DNA of 64,000 nucleotides, taken from Citrobacter sp. Marseille-Q6884 (lineage in GTDB: Bacteria > Pseudomonadota > Gammaproteobacteria > Enterobacterales > Enterobacteriaceae). A program made the position numbers and the translations under genes. Each line of letters opens with the position of its first letter. Position 1 is the stretch's first letter. Where the stretch lies: positions 1 to 64,000 of the forward strand of contig NZ_CAMDRE010000003.1 in assembly GCF_945906775.1 (NCBI RefSeq), given 5' to 3'. This document shows positions 25,666-35,196 of the stretch, piece after piece. The notes beneath the pieces were generated by a model. That model did no database searches. It saw nothing but the letters and a program-made list of their open reading frames with translations, and had not been told where the DNA came from.

Positions 25666-27133
25666 CAAACCGTCCAGACGACCTTTCTCACTCGCTCTGC
25701 GGCTGACCTTTTTTATCAGCCTGTCCACAATACTGGCGTTTATCGCCTTCACCTGGTTTATGCTGCATTCTGTTGAAAAGCATTTTGCCGAGCAGGATGT
25801 CAGCGATCTGCAACAAATCAGCACCACACTGAGCCGTATACTCCAGTCCCCGGCAGATCCGGATGAAAAAAAAGTAAGCAAAATAAAGGAATCGATCGCC
25901 AGCTACCGCAACGTTGCCCTTTTGCTCCTCAATCCCCGGGGTGAGGTGCTGTACAGCTCTGCGCAGGGGGCAGCACTACGCCCGGCCGTGAATTCAGCCG
26001 ATTTTAGCGAGCACAGCCGCGCACGGGATGTCTTTCTCTGGACGGTGGAGGATCCTGCGGGACCGATGGATACCGGGTCCGGAATGAAGATGGAAACGTA
26101 CCGGATTATCTCCTCCTCTGGCCAGGCGACATTTCAGGGCAAACAGCAGAACTATGTCATGCTGACTGGCCTCTCCATTAATTTCCATCTCCATTACCTC
26201 GATGCGCTGAAAAAAAATCTGATTGCGATTGCCGTCGTGATAAGCCTGCTGATTGTTCTGATCATTCGCATTGCTGTCCGTCAGGGGCACCTGCCCCTTC
26301 GTAATGTCAGCAATGCCATTAAAAACATCACCTCCGAGAATCTTGATGCGCGGCTGGAACCGACACGCGTTCCCATTGAGCTGGAGCAGCTGGTTATCTC
26401 GTTCAATCATATGATTGGAAAGATTGAGGATGTTTTTACCCGCCAGGCCAATTTCTCTGCCGATATCGCGCACGAGATCAGAACGCCCATCACCAATCTG
26501 GTGACACAGACTGAAATCGCGCTGAGTCAGGATCGAACCCAGAAGGAACTTGAGGATGTCCTCTACTCCAGCCTGGAAGAGTATAACCGGATGACCAAAA
26601 TGGTCAGCGACATGCTGTTCCTGGCGCAGGCAGACAATAATCAGCTGATACCTGACAGGGTCATGTTTGACCTCAGAGCGGAAGTCATGAAAGTCTTCGA
26701 GTTTTTCGAAGCCTGGGCCGAAGAACGCAATATTATGCTCAAATTTGACGGGATGCCCTGCCTGGTTGAGGGAGATCCACAAATGTTCAGAAGGGCGATC
26801 AATAATCTGTTATCCAATGCCCTGCGTTATACCCCGGAGGGACAGGCAATCACCGTCTCAATAAGAGAGCAGGAGAGCTTTTTTGACCTTGTGATTGAAA
26901 ATCCGGGGAAACCGATCCCTGAAGAACATTTATCAAGGCTGTTTGACCGTTTTTATCGGGTGGATCCATCCAGACAACGAAAAGGAGAAGGCAGCGGCAT
27001 CGGCCTTGCGATTGTGAAGTCAATCGTGGAAGCACATCACGGAAGAGTGCAGGTGGAATCAGACGTACGCTCCACGCGTTTTATCTTATCCGTGCCCAGA
27101 CTGGAGAAAATGATCCCGGAAACCCAATGCTGA
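25658..27133 (+). CDS. silS: Silver-sensing histidine kinase SilS
   Basis: A 491-residue inner-membrane kinase of the CusS type. It has a membrane segment near residues 14-33, a periplasmic sensor, a second segment near 187-206 and the H-box FSADIAHEIRTPITNL. NLLSNALRYT and a GSGIGLAI loop mark the ATPase domain. It phosphorylates SilR on sensing Ag(I) or Cu(I). Its start overlaps silR. Confidence 0.96.
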   Translation: MHSKPSRRPFSLALRLTFFISLSTILAFIAFTWFMLHSVEKHFAEQDVSDLQQISTTLSRILQSPADPDEKKVSKIKESIASYRNVALLLLNPRGEVLYSSAQGAALRPAVNSADFSEHSRARDVFLWTVEDPAGPMDTGSGMKMETYRIISSSGQATFQGKQQNYVMLTGLSINFHLHYLDALKKNLIAIAVVISLLIVLIIRIAVRQGHLPLRNVSNAIKNITSENLDARLEPTRVPIELEQLVISFNHMIGKIEDVFTRQANFSADIAHEIRTPITNLVTQTEIALSQDRTQKELEDVLYSSLEEYNRMTKMVSDMLFLAQADNNQLIPDRVMFDLRAEVMKVFEFFEAWAEERNIMLKFDGMPCLVEGDPQMFRRAINNLLSNALRYTPEGQAITVSIREQESFFDLVIENPGKPIPEEHLSRLFDRFYRVDPSRQRKGEGSGIGLAIVKSIVEAHHGRVQVESDVRSTRFILSVPRLEKMIPETQC

Positions 27134-27148
27134 AAATAAAGATGTAAA

Positions 27149-27162
27149 TGACAAAGATGTCA
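27149..27162 (+). promoter_or_regulatory. SilR box before silE
   Basis: The dyad TGACAAAGATGTCA lies 222 bp upstream of the silE start and just after silS. It shares the TGACA-n4-TGTCA form. It gives silE its own regulated promoter, as known for this gene. Confidence 0.7.
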
Positions 27163-27383
27163 TTAGCCTGTCATGCAGCAAACAGAAGCCATTCGATATA
27201 ATTAGTGCAACTTATCAGGAAGGCTGGATTGCTTCATCAATACCCGGCGTCAGAGTACGCCAGGAAATGAATATCCAGCCCTCTTCCGGAGAAATAAACG
27301 CTGCCGAACTTGTTTCAGTTATGGAACTGAAAACACCGGTTGTACTTCCCCGGACATCACTAATTCAGAAATGGAGAGTTATC

Positions 27384-27815
27384 ATGAAAAATATCGTATT
27401 AGCATCTTTGCTGGGCTTTGGTTTAATTTCATCGGCCTGGGCCACTGAAACCGTGAATATCCATGATCGCGTCAACAATGCACAGGCTCCTGCTCACCAG
27501 ATGCAGTCTGCTGCGGCTCCTGTCGGGATCCAGGGGACTGCTCCTCGTATGACCGGTATGGACCAGCATGAACAGGCCATTATTGCTCATGAAACCATGA
27601 CGAACGGCTCGGCGGATGCGCACCAGAAAATGGTGGAAAGTCATCAGAAGATGATGGGAAATAACACGGTATCCACGACCGTCCCGTCAACGTCTTACGC
27701 GGCGATGAATGAGCATGAAAGAGCAGCGGTTGCCCATGAATTCATGAATAACGGGCAATCCGGCCCACATCAGGCCATGGCCGAAGCGCACCGCCGCATG
27801 ATCAATGCAGGCTGA
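27384..27815 (+). CDS. silE: Periplasmic silver-binding protein SilE
   Basis: A 143-residue secreted metal sponge that binds several Ag(I) ions. A signal peptide (ending SAWA) is followed by His- and Met-bearing repeats: VNIHDRVNNAQAPAHQMQ, MDQHEQAIIAHETM, DAHQKMVESHQKMM, MNEHERAAVAHEFMNNG and HQAMAEAHRRM. The start is chosen at the signal peptide; the longer frame adds 39 unlikely residues. It is homologous to PcoE (6592) and the protein at 13646. Confidence 0.95.
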   Translation: MKNIVLASLLGFGLISSAWATETVNIHDRVNNAQAPAHQMQSAAAPVGIQGTAPRMTGMDQHEQAIIAHETMTNGSADAHQKMVESHQKMMGNNTVSTTVPSTSYAAMNEHERAAVAHEFMNNGQSGPHQAMAEAHRRMINAG

Positions 27816-27886
27816 ATGCGACGGTAGTATCCGTGCTGTTACCTTTTCCCTGATAGATTTTCCTGAAACAACGTTGCTACATTTTT

Positions 27887-27911
27887 GCCCCCCGTCAGGG
27901 GGCTTTTTTGT
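27887..27911 (+). terminator. Terminator after silE
   Basis: A stem GCCCCC/GGGGGC with a short loop is followed by six T. It lies about 70 bp past the silE stop. Confidence 0.85.
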
Positions 27912-27958
27912 CTGACTCAGCTACACTTAACCGGTACCTGTCTGAAAGGAATTATTAT

Positions 27959-28296
27959 ATGAAAATCAAAAACACCCTTTTTGTAATATTAATGTTATCC
28001 CTGCCAGCCATTTCTGCTGAACATTCGGAAATGAAAATGTCAGATATGCACTCATCGGCATCATCACAGGAATATATGGCTGGCATGAAAAAATGATGGC
28101 CGCCGTTAATGAATCCAATCCCGATAAGGCCTTTGCAAAAGGTATGATCGCACACCATGAAGGGGCAATCGCAATGGCTGAGACCGAGCTCAAATACGGA
28201 AAAGATCCCGAAATGAGAAAGCTTGCGCAGGACATCATTAAAGCTCAAAAAGGTGAAATTGAGCAGATGAATAAATGGCTTGACAGTCATAAATAA
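27959..28296 (+). pseudogene. DUF305 periplasmic protein, frameshifted
   Basis: The first frame gives a signal peptide (MKIKNTLFVILMLSLPAISA), a Met/His stretch and EYMAGMKK, then a stop at 28096. The next frame, from 28093, continues with MMAAVNESNPDKAFAKGM, IAHHEGAIAMAETELKYG and EIEQMNKWLDSHK, the DUF305 core. The break is in a run of six A after ATG; one more A would restore a single frame of about 112 residues. This is either a real inactivating deletion or a homopolymer sequencing error. DUF305 proteins are often found with copper genes. Confidence 0.8.
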
Positions 28297-28683
28297 TGAA
28301 CACTGGAGTGTTGTCTTGCGCCCCCTCTTAGGGTACCCCCGGACACGAAAATATATAGCACTTAACTAATTAATAACCCTAATAATTTCGGGTTTTTAAT
28401 GTAACTTTCTTTTCTGAACGGAAATAATAGTCATACAATTTAATTTTCTTGTAATTACTCCTACTTTTAATCAGGTACTGGACGATGGATAACGACTCCC
28501 GCCTGAGAGGGAAAATCCGTCTGGTTACCTGGCGCTATACTTAACCGATTGATCGACATGCCATGCTGGTAAAATATTAAAATCCTCCCCCATAAATCTG
28601 AACCACATGACAGGATTGATAGCCAGGCAGTATTTCACATTCATTGCTAAAAAAATAAAAATAAGCATGCATCTTCTCGAAGA
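28297..28683. other. AT-rich spacer, no gene seen
   Basis: This 387-bp stretch between the metal island and the HNH gene has no convincing coding frame. It marks the shift from the GC-balanced metal genes to AT-rich plasmid DNA. Confidence 0.6.
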
Positions 28684-29598
28684 TCAATTACCTTCCATCT
28701 TGTAAAAAAGAATCAAATCCTCTAATAATATCTCGATTCCCGCTTTTTTTAATACATCTTTCCGCTCGGCATATATTTTCCTCAACATATCTTCAAACCC
28801 CTTGCCAAGATGAATTTGTTTATGGCAGTTGCAACATAGTGATATGATATTCTCTTCCACATCCAGTGAATTCTCAAAATAGTCTTGCTTTGACATCGGG
28901 ACAATGTGATGAGGTTCTGTGTAATTTAGAGGAGAGTTTCGCCTTCTGAACGTTGGATGGTCGCAATTAATTTCACATTTATAATCAGCTTTGTTAAGCG
29001 CATTTTTTGAAACAGATTTACTTCTTGGGTATGAGAGTCCATTTTTGACTTCTATTGCAGCTTTCTTAGGTTTCGCTTTTTCGCTATACTCAAATGTCTG
29101 AGTAACGTCAAAGTGATTACTTTCTTCTAGAGCAGTGATCAAATCATTATCTGAGTAAAAATCAATGCTTGAGCTTTCGTTCGTACTAAAAAAATCTAGT
29201 TCTTTTATTGCCTGAACAAGTTCTTCACGGATAGTCCATAAATTTCGCTTTGGGTTTCCTTTAATTTCTCTACTTTTCATGACTGTAATGAATTTTGTCC
29301 CGGAAGCAATCTTTCCGACTCCTTTAACCTCGAATCGGCCAAGCTGCTTCTGAACTCTTCCACCCAACCCATTGATTACACCATTAGCACTCATACTGTG
29401 CAGGTCGTACTTCTTGCCGATATCGAAACATGTACAGGAATGGTCTGGCTCAATGAACCATTTTTTTAACGCTGCAATACTTTTGTCATCAAAAACTTTT
29501 TTATCCCTTAATAAAATCTTCCATTCTTCAATGCTAATATCTATATCACAGACGTATTCACCATCAATTACTTCACATATTTTTTCAATCATGTCCAT
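28684..29598 (-). CDS. HNH endonuclease
   Basis: A 304-residue protein with a C-terminal HNH nuclease domain: a Cys pair (CEINCDHP), then EPHHIVPMSKQDYFENS, an Asn in EENIISLCCNCHKQIHLG, and CxxC for zinc. The N-terminal 190 residues show no domain I recognise, so it could be a target-recognition part. The gene is AT-rich and stands alone with no methylase nearby. A modification-dependent restriction enzyme is one possibility, but this is only inferred. Confidence 0.8.
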   Translation of the reverse strand: MDMIEKICEVIDGEYVCDIDISIEEWKILLRDKKVFDDKSIAALKKWFIEPDHSCTCFDIGKKYDLHSMSANGVINGLGGRVQKQLGRFEVKGVGKIASGTKFITVMKSREIKGNPKRNLWTIREELVQAIKELDFFSTNESSSIDFYSDNDLITALEESNHFDVTQTFEYSEKAKPKKAAIEVKNGLSYPRSKSVSKNALNKADYKCEINCDHPTFRRRNSPLNYTEPHHIVPMSKQDYFENSLDVEENIISLCCNCHKQIHLGKGFEDMLRKIYAERKDVLKKAGIEILLEDLILFYKMEGN

Positions 29599-30228
29599 AA
29601 CTCTCTTGTAACACAGGCTTTGTAATAATGTAAAATCCGTTACACGGCGTTGTATGTAATGTCATTGTCTCTTGGACTCCTACAGTCCAAAACAACTTTG
29701 TGTTTTGTTGTCCAAAAACTTTTTGTTGCCGTGAGTTCTCACTGAGATAAATCTCGCCTTGAGCGTATCACATCAGCAGACTTCCTCTCAACCTTATGGA
29801 CTTAACCCGGTCATTCTTCACGACAAAGAAAGTACGGCATTTTACATGACGAAGAGACGGTCTCAGCTTCACATGACCGGATAACGTTTTTAATGTACTT
29901 CATTATTACGGCACGGGTGTTCAACGAGTATTTTTAAATATTAATCATTTTGTTTAACGGGTGGATACCTACAAATTTTAACATTTACTAATCAAGATAG
30001 CAGTTGTACGTACTTTCCCGGCAAAAATCCTGAGGTTTACAGATTCCCTCACCGTAACAGACCCGGTCATTCCCCTGGTCCTCCGGAGAGTCTAGTACGA
30101 GTGATAAACGTGAATTCCTGTACCTGAAGTTCAGCCGCTGGCAGATAAGTCGTGAACTATAATTACACTCAGTCAGATCCAAACACCTTTTCATCTGCAT
30201 ATATACTTTGTACATACCAGGAGATTAC
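29599..30228. other. Intergenic region, no gene seen
   Basis: These 630 bp between the divergent HNH and cyclase genes must hold both promoters. I see no supported coding frame or RNA gene. A stretch near 29690-29730 is rich in CAAAACAA and TTTTGTTG runs but makes no clean hairpin. Confidence 0.55.
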
Positions 30229-31203
30229 ATGCAGGCACCCGGTATACCGGAGAATGAAGAACAGAGGCTGAAGTCCCTGTATATTACCGGCCTTCTTGAT
30301 ACCCGTGACGATGAGCGTTTTGAACGCCTGACGCGGCTGGCCCGCAAAGCCTTTCAGGTCCCGGTGGCCCTGATAAGCCTGCTGGATCGCGAGCGCCAGT
30401 GGCTCCTCGCCTGCCAGGGCGTCGGCGTGCGCGAAACTCCACGTGATATTTCGTTCTGCGGGCACGCCATTCTGCAGGAAGGGCCTTTTATCATTCACGA
30501 TGCGGCTGCCGATGCGCGATTTCACGATAATCCCCTGGTTACCGGTGAGCCACACATCCGGTTCTACGCCGGCCAGCCGGTGAGCCTGCCGGACGGCACG
30601 GTGGCCGGCACGCTGTGCCTGATCCACACCGTTCCCCGCGCCTTCACGGATGAGGACATTGCGTCCCTCCGGGACCTGGCCTGTATCGTGGAGGACGAAT
30701 TCGAGGCCATCAGCATGGCCATGACGGACAGCCTGACGGGCATTCCCAACCGGCGCGGGTTTTACCGCGCCGGCGAAAAACTCTTCCGCGCAATGAACCG
30801 GCAGGATGCGTCGTTCAGCCTCATCTATTTCGATCTGGACAGGTTCAAACCGGTTAACGATCTCTGGGGACACGCGGAAGGTGACGAGGTGCTGAAGATC
30901 TTTGCCGGCTTTTTACATCAGCACCTTGAACCGGGTGAAATAGCAGGCCGCCTCGGCGGGGATGAGTTTGCCGCCCTGATCCGGCGAAACGGTAACACTC
31001 AGTCTTATCTGCACGCGCTGAGTGCCAGTCTCGATCATTACAATGACACCTCGGGCAAGCCCTACAACATCAATTATTCCTTTGGCGAACTGATCAATAA
31101 CGCAGACCATTATACGACACTGGCGGAGATGATCGGTAAATGTGACGAAGTGATGTACCTGAAGAAAAAAAGAAAGACCCTGTCGCGGAAAACAGAACCG
31201 TGA
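30229..31203 (+). CDS. GAF-GGDEF diguanylate cyclase
   Basis: A 324-residue soluble protein with an N-terminal GAF domain (about residues 20-155, with FCGHAILQEGPFIIHDAAAD). A GGDEF domain follows (about 165-320) with the active motif RLGGDEFAAL and FDLDRFKPVND. It should make cyclic di-GMP from GTP. No RxxD inhibitory site precedes GGDEF at the usual distance. The start at 30229 is chosen for the GGAG upstream; a longer ATG frame starts 7 codons earlier. The signal sensed is unknown. Confidence 0.9.
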   Translation: MQAPGIPENEEQRLKSLYITGLLDTRDDERFERLTRLARKAFQVPVALISLLDRERQWLLACQGVGVRETPRDISFCGHAILQEGPFIIHDAAADARFHDNPLVTGEPHIRFYAGQPVSLPDGTVAGTLCLIHTVPRAFTDEDIASLRDLACIVEDEFEAISMAMTDSLTGIPNRRGFYRAGEKLFRAMNRQDASFSLIYFDLDRFKPVNDLWGHAEGDEVLKIFAGFLHQHLEPGEIAGRLGGDEFAALIRRNGNTQSYLHALSASLDHYNDTSGKPYNINYSFGELINNADHYTTLAEMIGKCDEVMYLKKKRKTLSRKTEP

Positions 31204-31300
31204 CGTTCTCCTTCCCGGCTGATCCCCTGACCCGGGGTTCAGCCGGACGGCATGAACAATATATTTAACCGCAGGACGCATAAAGTCATTTATATTTGCT

Positions 31301-31388
31301 CATGGTGCAATAGTCCACTCATCGCAACAATTACTCGTTTTTTGTGTCCATGCTGCAATAATTCCTCTTCTCCACTTCTGAGATCCGA
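31301..31388 (+). repeat. Diverged 88-bp direct repeat, copy 1
   Basis: It aligns without gaps to 34712-34799, with about 61 of 88 bases alike by my count. Shared blocks include CGTTTTTTGTG, GCAATAAT and AGATCCGA. It lies 130 bp upstream of the 1039-residue gene. The rest of 31204-31517 holds no gene. Confidence 0.7.
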
Positions 31389-31517
31389 AAAAAGGTAAAC
31401 CCGGAGGACTGGAGGACGTATCTGGGATAAGTGGGAATCGAGCAACATTTTTCCAGAGAAAAAAAGTTGCTTACCACTTATTATTCATAGAATTTTTACG
31501 GATAATTCAGGGCATCT

Positions 31518-34500
31518 ATGCTTGGTAAATTTCTCAAAAGTGTCTCATGGCAGGTCCGGACCGAGCTACACCGGCGTCTGAAATCCAATCGGGACCGCAA
31601 AAACCTCAGTTGGAACCTGGTGGAACGGATACTTGTTGCCTCGTCCACCCATTACATTCGGGCTATGCTTTTTCTCTGGGCTATTGCTGCTGTCGCTCTC
31701 GGAGTGGTTATATGTTTACGTCCTGTTTTACATCCGTTTGCGCTCCAGCATTTTGAAAAAATAACCGAACTTCCTGGATGGATGTCAAATTTACTGGGCA
31801 GCCAGCTGACTATTATAGGGATTGTATTTCCGTTGGTTGTTGGCTTGATCAGCGTTCTGTTTCAGAAAAAGTCTGCCAGGATCCATATTCAGTCTGCTTA
31901 TCAACTGTATTCAGGGTATATGTTTTCCGGGCTGAGTGGTTTATCGCTTGCGGCTTTTATTCTGCTCAGTGGTATGACTTCCTCCTTAGGAGATAAATAT
32001 CTCAATACCGCTTTCGCCGCCACTGCGTTTCTATGGATGTTGTTCAATATCGTTTTATCTATCTGGTTCTTCATCACCAGTCTGAACGTGTTGGATGAAG
32101 ATAAGCGCGATCGTCTGATGAATAAATATTTTCTGGCACAGATAGTGAATGGCTACATTTACAAAGCATATGCTCAGGCCTGGATACGCTATCCTGGTTA
32201 TCATATCGGTGAGAACTATCTTGGTGAAATCAAAATACTTCCTTACTCTGTATCAGGTAAGGAAGAAATGGAGCACATTCAATGCGATGTAAACAAGAAT
32301 GATGTTGTTTTAGATATACATATCAGACCACTTTTGTTTCTTCTTAAAAGGCTAAAAACTGTTGGCGGGAAGGATGCAAAGATAATCATTTTACCATCGT
32401 TTGGTGACCAACCTGGTGAATTGACGATATTATCCTCGACAGGTATCAAGCCCCTTTCAACTCTCTGGTGCAGTTTATACAAGCGTTGTATTGTGACAGG
32501 CCAGCCAGAGAAAAGCAGGAGCCTGGATGATATAACCTTTGATTTTTTTGGTGAAGCATACGATGCACTCAACGACAAAAATATTGGTGTTTTCAGAACT
32601 GGAGTTAACCGGTTAACAGATACCTACACCTCTATTAAACGAAGCTTTGCCCATGAGGATGGAGGAAACCTTCTTGATGAAGTAAAAGAATCTGGATTCG
32701 GTCCTTCATTCAGTGATTCATTCCACTATGACTTGAGAAAATTTATTCGTGAAACGGTAAAATCAACCGAAACGTCAGGCGAATATTTTCATGAAGCCAT
32801 GTATATTCCATTGCAGGTTTACAAAAAATCTGACAGCACCAGTTTTACAGACTTCAAACAATTTACATTGTCGCTCTTTAGAGTATGGCATGTACTTAAC
32901 GAATGGAAAGCCGGCCTCGGAGTCTCCCTTTCGGCCAGTCAGGAGCAGACGCACCAGGAACTTATTCGCAGCTTTATAGGTCTGTGGGAAGGCTGGAGTA
33001 TGGGATTAATCATTGGCAAATCCGAAAGTAAAGATTTTGCCGGCCGCCTGATGTACCACCTGCATAACACCGTTTGTCTGCTTATCCCGCCATTGGTTGC
33101 TGATAATACGTCGTCCACGAAATATGCTCATGATGTTCTCTGTCTCTGGCACAGTCAGAGCCGATTTACACGGCACTGGGAGGAGGAGTATCGCTGGCAC
33201 AGTTTCTTTCTGACCCCGGATTATCTGTCTCTGGAGGAGACAAACTCACAATGGAAAACCTTACTCAGGGGCAATTTGTATAAAGAGAAGGCTGCACTGT
33301 CCATCATGTTTGCAAATGCGTTGTCTGATATGCGCTTGCTGATCTCAGGTTATCTTATCGCGCATTTTGAACCACAACAAAACATAGATATAGCCGACCT
33401 TGTAAATCACCTTATTACCTCGAAATTATTCGAAGAGAGAGATACTTATGACACATTAACTCCGGAGTTCAGAAACGCTGTCGATATCATTGATATGATA
33501 TTAAGAATTGAACATTGCAATCATCATACAGATGCGAGCTGGTACAGCGGTTTATCAGAAACAATTGAGGCGATGAACTCATTCAATGACAAGCGTCTCA
33601 TTCCCGGGCGGACTTACACTGGAGTAAGAGACGATTTAGGGAGCCTCTACGGGGCGTTTTCTTTACTGGCTATAAAACTTGCCAGACCTGGAGAACAGGT
33701 TACGCAGCGGGTTAATGAGGCCCTGGCTGGAGGGTTGTTTTCTTATTTCAGCAAATCCAGAGCAGTCACCATTCTGAAAGGAATGAAGCGAGACCCCCTT
33801 GTTCCATATTCAGGTTATATTATTCCAGAGGAGGATTATGCCGCGAATGTTATTTTATTTAATGATATAGTGGATAAATACATTGAAGTATTCAATCGCA
33901 GTATTGCAGCAGATATTATTGCCGCTGAAGTTGACACAGAGCGTCTCAGGAATACAGATATCCGTCTTACGGAGGAGTTCCCAGGTGCTTTGCATGAGGA
34001 TATTCTATTAACACATTTCAGATTTACAGAAGATTCAAAGTATCATCATAACTGGAAAATGAGGTATATTCCTGTCGGAGTTACAAAAGATTACGTAGCT
34101 AAAGGCCTTAATCATAATATTTATGGTAACTTCCCATCTGTATCAGAAGTGAAGAGAAATATTCTTCACGGGCTGCATTATTTGCTGGGGAGATCACAAG
34201 CCAGATTAGTCATGAAGATTAACAGCCTTGAAGACATAATTAAAAAAGTTGCTAAAGCCTCAGCAGATCAGAATAATTATATTCTTGTGATATATGGAAC
34301 CCGCTTCAGTGAGGAGCTTAGGGAGTTAATATATCAGCGAGAAAGACATGCCGCCTTAGACATACATGTTGATGTGTCTGCCAGAGGCGTCAATTCCCTG
34401 CCGTTCAGGATCAATAATTGTCAGATTTACCAGGTGCATAACCGCAGGCTGGATTATTCACTCCTCATCAGTAGTGAATCATTTGGTGAGCTCAAACTGT

Positions 34501-34637
34501 TCAGGTATCCTGATGGCACTCTTTTCAATACATTCTACCGCAGCAGCGATGATCCTCTAGAGGGAGTGATGAAAACGCTGTGGGAAATGGACATGCAGGT
34601 TACAGGTCCTCTTGTGGCTCGTTTTGAACATATCTGA
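31518..34637 (+). CDS. Large membrane protein of unknown function
   Basis: A 1039-residue protein I do not recognise. About four hydrophobic segments lie in the first fifth: residues 49-71, 93-115, 129-152 and 160-189, as in AMLFLWAIAAVALGVVICL. About 850 mostly soluble, AT-rich-coded residues follow with no motif I can name; no Walker box, nuclease or protease signature is evident. The layout suggests a membrane-anchored sensor or effector facing the cytoplasm. It stands alone, flanked by the diverged direct repeats at 31301 and 34712. The start at 31518 lacks a strong ribosome site, so it is less certain. Confidence 0.75.
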   Translation: MLGKFLKSVSWQVRTELHRRLKSNRDRKNLSWNLVERILVASSTHYIRAMLFLWAIAAVALGVVICLRPVLHPFALQHFEKITELPGWMSNLLGSQLTIIGIVFPLVVGLISVLFQKKSARIHIQSAYQLYSGYMFSGLSGLSLAAFILLSGMTSSLGDKYLNTAFAATAFLWMLFNIVLSIWFFITSLNVLDEDKRDRLMNKYFLAQIVNGYIYKAYAQAWIRYPGYHIGENYLGEIKILPYSVSGKEEMEHIQCDVNKNDVVLDIHIRPLLFLLKRLKTVGGKDAKIIILPSFGDQPGELTILSSTGIKPLSTLWCSLYKRCIVTGQPEKSRSLDDITFDFFGEAYDALNDKNIGVFRTGVNRLTDTYTSIKRSFAHEDGGNLLDEVKESGFGPSFSDSFHYDLRKFIRETVKSTETSGEYFHEAMYIPLQVYKKSDSTSFTDFKQFTLSLFRVWHVLNEWKAGLGVSLSASQEQTHQELIRSFIGLWEGWSMGLIIGKSESKDFAGRLMYHLHNTVCLLIPPLVADNTSSTKYAHDVLCLWHSQSRFTRHWEEEYRWHSFFLTPDYLSLEETNSQWKTLLRGNLYKEKAALSIMFANALSDMRLLISGYLIAHFEPQQNIDIADLVNHLITSKLFEERDTYDTLTPEFRNAVDIIDMILRIEHCNHHTDASWYSGLSETIEAMNSFNDKRLIPGRTYTGVRDDLGSLYGAFSLLAIKLARPGEQVTQRVNEALAGGLFSYFSKSRAVTILKGMKRDPLVPYSGYIIPEEDYAANVILFNDIVDKYIEVFNRSIAADIIAAEVDTERLRNTDIRLTEEFPGALHEDILLTHFRFTEDSKYHHNWKMRYIPVGVTKDYVAKGLNHNIYGNFPSVSEVKRNILHGLHYLLGRSQARLVMKINSLEDIIKKVAKASADQNNYILVIYGTRFSEELRELIYQRERHAALDIHVDVSARGVNSLPFRINNCQIYQVHNRRLDYSLLISSESFGELKLFRYPDGTLFNTFYRSSDDPLEGVMKTLWEMDMQVTGPLVARFEHI

Positions 34638-34711
34638 ACCGAAATCTGGCGACCCTGTAACGGGTCGCTGTTTAATTGCCAGTAAATCAAAAAATACCAA
34701 TTTTTATGCCA

Positions 34712-34799
34712 CGACAAGCAATAATCTACTAATTACAACAATCTGTCGTTTTTTGTGACTGTCCGGCAATAATCTTTCTTATCTTCTCCGCAGATCCGA
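34712..34799 (+). repeat. Diverged 88-bp direct repeat, copy 2
   Basis: This is the partner of 31301-31388, in the same orientation and with no gap in the alignment. It lies 75 bp after the large membrane protein gene and about 400 bp before the next gene. The rest of 34638-35196 shows no gene. Confidence 0.7.
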
Positions 34800-35196
34800 T
34801 TTCTGGTTGTTCCGGATCTTTCAGAACACTACCGGGGCGTGGCGGCAGAGAAACACAACATGTGCCACGTCAGCAGCTGCCTTTTCTTCTATATATAGTG
34901 TTTAACTCTTTCCCGTGACCCGGCATATAGTGACAGAAAAGACCGCTTCGCTTATTCAGTGACCGTGGTACACTTCCGGAAACCTCTTATATTCAGGAAA
35001 ATCGGATCATCCGATAACCGCCGTCCGGTAATTTAACGACGTGACTGTTTTATTGCTTATCAAATGCACTTTTCTTTACTTGTATGCAAAAAGAATCATA
35101 ATGTATACATATTATTCATTAATGGTAAATAAAGCCTCATGTTCGCTCCTGCATATTTTTACCGCCACTGAATACATTTTGTATAAGGAGGAAGTC

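Noticed and set aside
35041..35196. Longer GTG start for the Arc-like protein
   Set aside because: The added 52 residues look non-coding, while the ATG at 35197 has an excellent ribosome site.
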